IMG/VR virus record: IMGVR_UViG_3300000116_000016
Coordinates: 1 to 27,757 of that record
Length of the DNA: 27,757 nt
Reading direction: 5' to 3' (one strand)
Origin: a virus
Positions 22,823 through 27,757 of the stretch are shown in pieces. Numbering within the stretch: position 1 is the first letter of the stretch; each line of letters starts with the position of its first letter. The notes under the pieces were generated by a model. That model ran no database searches. It was not told the DNA's origin and saw only the letters and a program-made list of their open reading frames with translations. The position numbers were made by a program, and so were the translations under genes.

Positions 22823-23394
22823 ATATTAAACACCATACTTGCAGTTACTTCCTGCTTATTGAACCATTTCTGAATCCATTGAGCAGCAATAGAAGCGATT
22901 ACATTATTCATCATATTAACACCTTTAGCAGAGCCATCCCAAGATTGTGCTTGACAGGAAAAAGAACCTTCTTCCCCTGTTAATACAGTATCCACTAAAT
23001 TAGGATTAAGCATATATGATATTAGCGTAGCATTTCTGCCTTGTGCGCGTAAATCTAACCACTTCACGTTAGCATCATCACCTGTACCTTGCCTATAAAG
23101 CAAGCGTCTTACATCTAAATTATCTGCACAACAAATAACTAGGTCATAACCTTTCAACTGTTTTGGTACTAAAACTAAATACGGTTCGGCTTTAATACCA
23201 TTAAACTGACTACTAATTGCTTCTGCTTTATTTTCTCCTAAGTGGCTTTCATTATAATGTTGATAAGTTAAATTCTTTTTTTCTACCTTATCATCATCAA
23301 AAACAGTTATGTCATAAATACCTAACCTTTCTAAATTATGTATTAACATACTACCTATACCACCTGCACCTATTATCATTATCTTTCTTTTCAT
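22819..23394 (-). CDS. E1-like adenylyltransferase (ThiF/MoeB/UbaA family)
   Basis: A 191-residue nucleotide-binding enzyme. GAGGIGS (9-15) is the Rossmann glycine motif, FDDDKVEKKNL (32-42) matches the family's D-x-D-x-V-x-x-x-NL, K56 is the conserved lysine of the GENKAEA helix, and CCADNLDVRR (D91) is the catalytic Asp segment. The usual NLxRQ is NLTYQ, so the Arg has become Tyr, and the zinc CxxC pairs of full UbaA/MoeB are missing, with length below their ~250. Family members adenylate the C-terminal Gly of ubiquitin-like or sulfur-carrier proteins. GGAGAG precedes ATG 23394. Partner not found in the window. Confidence 0.82.
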   Translation of the reverse strand: MKRKIMIIGAGGIGSMLIHNLERLGIYDITVFDDDKVEKKNLTYQHYNESHLGENKAEAISSQFNGIKAEPYLVLVPKQLKGYDLVICCADNLDVRRLLYRQGTGDDANVKWLDLRAQGRNATLISYMLNPNLVDTVLTGEEGSFSCQAQSWDGSAKGVNMMNNVIASIAAQWIQKWFNKQEVTASMVFNI

Positions 23395-23396
23395 TC

Positions 23397-24308
23397 TTAT
23401 TTCTCTCCTTTTTTTATTCCATTAATAAAATCATTTAATACCATATAATTTAATTTATTTTTATCTACATTATATAATTGTAAAATCTTTTTCATGTTCT
23501 TTCTTAGTGATACTTCGGTAGTACCGACTAATTTAGCAACCTCTTGTTGTGTATAATTTTCCCGTCTAAATACTGACACTAGATAAAAACATGCAGACAA
23601 AGTTGCTATTGTAAATTGCACACCATGAGCATCTAGTTTTTGATAAACGTGTTCTGATAATTTACTTACATCCCCAATATATTGAGGGTTAGGTAAATAT
23701 AATTTTGACCCAACTTCTTGAATCAAACCTTCAATGTTCATTTGAGAAAAGACCCAAGGCTTGCCTAAATGAGTTGCTATCACTCTAGCATATTTTGATA
23801 TTTCACCTCTAGATATCTTAGTTACATTAGAATGCTTCTGTACTGTTACTGCAATACCTGCTTCTTTCAATATATAATAAGTTAAACTTGCTGCTCTATT
23901 ATCAATAGGCACTGCTCTTAATGCCTGTTTTTTATTTAACAAATTATAATATTTACTTACTCTACTCTTTAGTACAGGTGCTACATTATAATATGATAGA
24001 TTCATATTAGATAATTTTAACATCCTCAAATAAGATTCATTCAATGGGTTGTTATGTCTTTGAGTAAAGAATAATTTCCTACCCATAACACCAAACTTAT
24101 TCACATCTCCTTTATGAATAGTTGAACCTAAATCCCAAGACTTGTTAGGTGCGCCTTTGTAATCTATATTTGATATATTATAATCTATATTTTTGATAGT
24201 ATCTTCAAATATATTTTTCACCAAGACAAGTCCACAATCTAAACAAACTTGCTCACCCAATCTTTCATCAAACATATTTCTTTCTGATTCACATTCTATA
24301 CATTTCAC
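23397..24308 (-). CDS. tfb: Transcription initiation factor TFB
   Basis: A 303-residue TFIIB homologue. The N-terminal zinc ribbon has C3, C6, C22 and C25 (CIECE...CLDCGLV), then a B-reader/linker region (~45-80), then two cyclin-like repeats (~95-190 and ~200-290). The end of the second repeat carries a helix-turn-helix (TQQEVAKLVGTTEVSLRKN), as in BRE recognition. It would recruit host RNA polymerase to promoters, probably viral ones. Length matches archaeal TFB (~300). No TBP gene is visible here, so host TBP may serve. Confidence 0.92.
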   Translation of the reverse strand: MKCIECESERNMFDERLGEQVCLDCGLVLVKNIFEDTIKNIDYNISNIDYKGAPNKSWDLGSTIHKGDVNKFGVMGRKLFFTQRHNNPLNESYLRMLKLSNMNLSYYNVAPVLKSRVSKYYNLLNKKQALRAVPIDNRAASLTYYILKEAGIAVTVQKHSNVTKISRGEISKYARVIATHLGKPWVFSQMNIEGLIQEVGSKLYLPNPQYIGDVSKLSEHVYQKLDAHGVQFTIATLSACFYLVSVFRRENYTQQEVAKLVGTTEVSLRKNMKKILQLYNVDKNKLNYMVLNDFINGIKKGEK

Positions 24309-25528
24309 AGTTTTCCCCTCTTACTAATTAAATCTAAGTTATCCCAATATACATCAGGTATCCTATGTTCCTTTTCGGGTAGTCTCATTGTATTGATTTG
24401 TGAACTTGACATAACATCATTCATAAGAAACATTGCTCTTGCAGCAAATTGGTCGCCTAGACTAGAATTTTTATGAATATTATCTATACATACTCCTGAT
24501 AAAGTACCTAGTACAGTAGAATTATGAGGATGTATTAAAGCCCCTTTGGAACTTGCTTCACCATCATTATTTTCTACAAATCTATGAGTATTAACTTTTT
24601 GAGTATCAGAAGAAGAAGGGTTTTCTTTTAATACCCAATCACATCTCTGACCTCTAACTAACATAATAGTTTGCTTATGTATTTTACCCAACCTAAAGAC
24701 TTTAATTTTACTAGGGAACTTAGTTTCTAGTTCTTTTAATAGTTCTTCGGCTCTCTTTTCAACTAATGATTGAGTTCTATTTTGCGCTAGAAAGGCATAC
24801 ATCAATTTTACTTGAGACTTACTAGGCTCATAACTTAACAATTTTTTCCATAGGTTTTCCGGTGAAACTCCCCATTTTTCAGAGCGTTTATGACCATGCC
24901 TATGGTAATTAATAAATGAATTTAAATCTTTTATTGTAATACTAGCCCAAACACCATCAGAAATTTCTAATGCACATTCTTTATCAGAAATTATCTTTGT
25001 TTTAATCCTAACATTCTGTTTCGTCATTGACCCATCATTACTATAAAATGAATAAGGTGTTCTATTTTCTACTGAATACATTACATTCGGTGGAAATAAT
25101 AACAACCTACGAATATATCTATCCATCTTAGTACTACTCTTCTCAAAACAAGAACGATAAAAAATCTTACTTAAATTATCTATAATAATACCTTTACTAT
25201 CTTTCTCACCATTTAAGAAAAAGTGAGGTTTATTCTTTTGAAAAACAATAGTTGAGTCCCCATCCCTATACCTAAAGGTAATAATAGTTGTAACATTATC
25301 ATTGGTTGACATAAATAGAAATTTATTTAGTGCTTTACTAATTCCTGCATAAATAGGGTCTAAACTATTTTTTTTATCTAAGTCAAGATTACTTACTACT
25401 TTATATTCACCAAATCTATTTAGTTTACTACGATAATTACGTTTCAAATCAGTAGTGCGATATAGAAAACTTGTTGTATCAAATATCTGACTATCATCTG
25501 CTCTCGGAACATATAACTTAACTTTCAC
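24305..25528 (-). CDS. Unknown 407-aa protein
   Basis: Large protein of unknown family directly upstream of TFB (ATGA overlap). The first half is beta-rich and basic (YVPRADDSQIFDTTSFLYRTT; NVTTIITFRYRDGDSTIVF); the middle has a helical, lysine-rich region (SQVKLMYAFLAQN; VEKRAEELLKELE). A histidine/asparagine-rich stretch lies near the end. No ATPase, nuclease or zinc signature is obvious. Position suggests a transcription- or replication-linked role. Confidence 0.6.
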   Translation of the reverse strand: MKVKLYVPRADDSQIFDTTSFLYRTTDLKRNYRSKLNRFGEYKVVSNLDLDKKNSLDPIYAGISKALNKFLFMSTNDNVTTIITFRYRDGDSTIVFQKNKPHFFLNGEKDSKGIIIDNLSKIFYRSCFEKSSTKMDRYIRRLLLFPPNVMYSVENRTPYSFYSNDGSMTKQNVRIKTKIISDKECALEISDGVWASITIKDLNSFINYHRHGHKRSEKWGVSPENLWKKLLSYEPSKSQVKLMYAFLAQNRTQSLVEKRAEELLKELETKFPSKIKVFRLGKIHKQTIMLVRGQRCDWVLKENPSSSDTQKVNTHRFVENNDGEASSKGALIHPHNSTVLGTLSGVCIDNIHKNSSLGDQFAARAMFLMNDVMSSSQINTMRLPEKEHRIPDVYWDNLDLISKRGKL

Positions 25529-25782
25529 TCTTCTTCCTCCATAATAGTCTGAACCCCATCAATAGTTAGACCTTGCATAAAACAATGCATTGCAACCATT
25601 TGTCTAGGTAATCTACGAAAGTCAACCCAACTCATTGTAAAACCCATAACATTAGGCCGTACCAAAGCAGGTTCACAATCAGAAGTATTATACCGTTTGG
25701 TATAAAGTCCTGATTCTTTCAGTTTATTTCTATATGCTTTTATTATTTTGCTCTTAGGTATGTTCTCGTAAATTATCTTCAT
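25525..25782 (-). CDS. Unknown 85-aa protein
   Basis: Small basic N-terminal half (KSKIIKAYRNKLKES), a central segment GFTMSWVDFRRLP and an acidic EEEE tail. Joined by overlaps to both neighbours. No motif recognised. Confidence 0.55.
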   Translation of the reverse strand: MKIIYENIPKSKIIKAYRNKLKESGLYTKRYNTSDCEPALVRPNVMGFTMSWVDFRRLPRQMVAMHCFMQGLTIDGVQTIMEEEE

Positions 25783-26041
25783 TTATATTCCTCTCTTTAT
25801 ATTTTTTATATTCGTGCGTTTCCACTATTTTTGTGAGGGCTTCACTCCTCGTTATATTGTTGATAGTATTCATTGTACGCAATAAGTTATGCATAAATGT
25901 TAGGGGAGTCATATTACCATCCCTCAACTGATTGAATCTCTTATGCACATTGTTTTTAACTGTATCATTAGAAAACATATCATATATTTCTTGTTCTATT
26001 TCTAGAAACTCTTCTCTATTCAGTTTTGACCTATATCTCAT
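25754..26041 (-). CDS. Unknown 95-aa helical protein
   Basis: Predicted all-helical and charged (EEFLEIEQEIYDMF; KRFNQLRDGNMTPLTFMHNLLRTM). Its ATG overlaps the ribonucleotide reductase stop (ATGA). No family recognised. Confidence 0.55.
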   Translation of the reverse strand: MRYRSKLNREEFLEIEQEIYDMFSNDTVKNNVHKRFNQLRDGNMTPLTFMHNLLRTMNTINNITRSEALTKIVETHEYKKYKERNINEDNLREHT

Positions 26042-27757
26042 ATTTCACAAACTCCACCTGCACAAGCAATTTCTCCTTGTAAATCGGTATTGTCATCTAA
26101 TTCTATTACTTGTGTAAAGTCTAAATCATATAGTTTAGACCTCATACTATTATATTCTTCTTCTGTTATTTCTTCAAATGGTGCTTGTTTATAAGAACCA
26201 TTATCATATGGTAAAACTGCTAGACCATTGTAATAATGTCTATTTAACCACATCCATGCACCTACATCTTCCCATTCATCTTCACGAATTTGAACAGTTG
26301 CAGATACATTATGAGTATTCAATCCATCCCTATGACCACGTTGAACCCAACCAACAGAAAAACGCTTTACACGTTCTAACATATTAATTGCAGACTCATG
26401 TCTAGTTATTACATCACCTTTAGGTGCTTTTTGTGGTATAGAGAATACTGCTTCAGTAGCACTGAAGTAATCATCTTCTATTAAATCAGGTACTCTATCT
26501 AATAGATATTGATATACAGGTTCTACTTTGTTTACTCTAACTCTTCTATTATAGAATGGAGCATACCAAGGATGGATACCTGATGAAGTACCTAATACAC
26601 AACTAGCCGTTCCTGATGGTTTAACACAAGTAACTCTTGCTGCTTTATTTATCCCAAGTAATTCAGCAACTCTTTCATTTTCATTCTTTGCAACGATTGC
26701 TGCTTGTTCAATATCTAATAAAGTTACTTTATTACTACCTATTCCCGTCATGGATACACCTAAAAGTGCATCTTTTTCAGTAGTTTTCTGCCAAACTTCC
26801 CGTAAATAGTGGAAATCTGTATAACCTGCTTGTAAAGTTCCTAAGAAAGCGGCTGCTTTTACTCTCTCTTCTAAATCTTCTTGAGATAAAACATCAGAAA
26901 CATTACACTCTGACAAGTTACAGAACTGATAAGGGCGTAAAGCAATCTCACAGCAAGGATTTGTTCCCCAATCTTTATCATGGGAGAAATATATTCCCGG
27001 TTCTCCTGAGTTAGATAATCTAATTCTTTCCCATAAATCCTCAAAGAATCCTTTTTCTATTCTATGTCTAAGTAAGAATGCTGAGTTATTTGCTCTACCT
27101 CTTTGTGGATTCTGTTCATACCACTTACCTGCTTTACAATTAATCATTTCATTATCATCAGCACTAAATAAAGATATTAATGCTGCTCGTCTAATACCAC
27201 CCGATAAAACTGCATGAGCAATATGACATAATATATCATGACACTCTAAAGGAGTTAGTTGTGTACCTTCTTCTTTTTGTAATAACATTGTTTCAATTTT
27301 AACTAATGCTATTTTTAGTGGTGCTGGACCGGGTGCTTTTCCACCACTAGTTTTTAGTGGCGCACCTTTAGGTCTAATATCATCATAATCAAAATTAGGA
27401 GAAGATGTTCTCATACCAAAGTATGATTCAAAAAGAACTTTAATTGCATCAGCCCAACCTTCAATAGAATCATTAATTAATATTCTTCTAAACTTATTAG
27501 GATTGGGTTTTCTGATAGTTGGTAGTTGTTCTACATGATGACGTTGTACGGAATACCCTACGCCTGTTCCACCTAATAACAAAAACATAGACTCAGAAAA
27601 ACACTCTAAAGAATCTATTGGCATATACGCACAATTGTATAATCTATTAGGTGAGAGTTCAACGGGTTTACCTGCAAACTGAAAAGACCTCATTGATGGA
27701 ACTACCTTTCTAGGCTTAACAAAGTTCTCATATACATTTTCTATTTCTTCAATCAAT
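26038..27757 (-). CDS. nrdJ: Class II (B12-dependent) ribonucleotide reductase, 5' partial
   Basis: The 3' part (about 570 codons) of an adenosylcobalamin-dependent ribonucleotide reductase, which makes deoxyribonucleotides for viral DNA. The residues match the monomeric RTPR-like group: LYNCAYMPID with a redox cysteine, GGTGVGYSVQRHHV, KAPGPAPL, SGGIRRAALISLFSADD, NPCCEIALRPYQFCNLSECN with the thiyl-radical cysteine region, VKPSGTASCVLGTSSGIHP, and the C-terminal redox pair ACAGGVCEI. The frame is open through the right edge, so the TTG near 27756 is internal and the N-terminus lies outside. No intein interrupts the visible part. Confidence 0.9.
   Translation of the reverse strand, partial: LIEEIENVYENFVKPRKVVPSMRSFQFAGKPVELSPNRLYNCAYMPIDSLECFSESMFLLLGGTGVGYSVQRHHVEQLPTIRKPNPNKFRRILINDSIEGWADAIKVLFESYFGMRTSSPNFDYDDIRPKGAPLKTSGGKAPGPAPLKIALVKIETMLLQKEEGTQLTPLECHDILCHIAHAVLSGGIRRAALISLFSADDNEMINCKAGKWYEQNPQRGRANNSAFLLRHRIEKGFFEDLWERIRLSNSGEPGIYFSHDKDWGTNPCCEIALRPYQFCNLSECNVSDVLSQEDLEERVKAAAFLGTLQAGYTDFHYLREVWQKTTEKDALLGVSMTGIGSNKVTLLDIEQAAIVAKNENERVAELLGINKAARVTCVKPSGTASCVLGTSSGIHPWYAPFYNRRVRVNKVEPVYQYLLDRVPDLIEDDYFSATEAVFSIPQKAPKGDVITRHESAINMLERVKRFSVGWVQRGHRDGLNTHNVSATVQIREDEWEDVGAWMWLNRHYYNGLAVLPYDNGSYKQAPFEEITEEEYNSMRSKLYDLDFTQVIELDDNTDLQGEIACAGGVCEI

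Noticed and set aside
26038-27757. Intein in ribonucleotide reductase
   Set aside because: Conserved segments follow each other without an insertion in the visible part.

Overview
The window is most likely a piece of a tailed double-stranded DNA virus (or provirus) of a marine euryarchaeon. It resembles the magroviruses of Marine Group II/Poseidoniales, but that host assignment is an inference. The information-processing genes are archaeal in type: TFB, PCNA clamp, RFC small subunit, archaeo-eukaryotic primase, family B polymerase, ATP-dependent ligase, Hef/XPF-like nuclease, PC4-like protein and two histone-fold proteins. They sit beside a phage-type tail fibre with its assembly chaperone. 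The DNA is AT-rich throughout, and nearly every gene has a GGAGG- or GGTGA-type ribosome binding site.

Layout. (1) 1-2528, plus strand: the 3' end of a tail module, with a large tail fibre gene cut by the left edge, a tail assembly chaperone and a possible 25-aa peptide. (2) 2529-2613: a short AT-rich spacer between convergent units, with poly-T tracts. (3) 2614-27757, minus strand, read from right to left: one tightly packed array of about 40 genes with stop/start overlaps (ATGA, TAATG, TGATG) and no intergenic gap above about 30 bases. In transcription order it holds class II ribonucleotide reductase (cut by the right edge), small unknown genes, TFB, an E1-like adenylyltransferase, a zinc-finger protein, a putative membrane-anchored Myb-like protein, a JAMM protease, a secreted lipoprotein, a PC4-like protein, a histone-fold protein, DNA ligase, a second histone-fold protein, a degenerate LAGLIDADG protein, a zinc-ribbon protein, a putative large clamp-loader subunit, RFC small subunit, a putative ssDNA-binding protein, a RecA/Sak4-like ATPase, PCNA, the two halves of PolB, a Cas4/RecB-like nuclease, a primase with PriS- and PriL-like parts in one chain, an ERCC4 nuclease, a helicase-like ATPase and a DEDD exonuclease.

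Together these genes form a nearly complete virus-encoded replication and repair apparatus: dNTP supply, priming, synthesis, clamp and loader, helicase, nucleases and ligase. A transcription layer (TFB, PC4, zinc ribbons, Myb-like and LAGLIDADG-derived proteins) and a possible chromatin layer (two histone folds) accompany it. The most striking points are the histone-fold genes on either side of the ligase, the PolB split just before motif C with three mini-genes in between, the E1-like/JAMM pair, the catalytically dead LAGLIDADG protein and the primase fusion. Nine very small genes (19-51 aa) were found by reading overlapping frames. No tRNA, rRNA, CRISPR array, insertion sequence or intein was seen.
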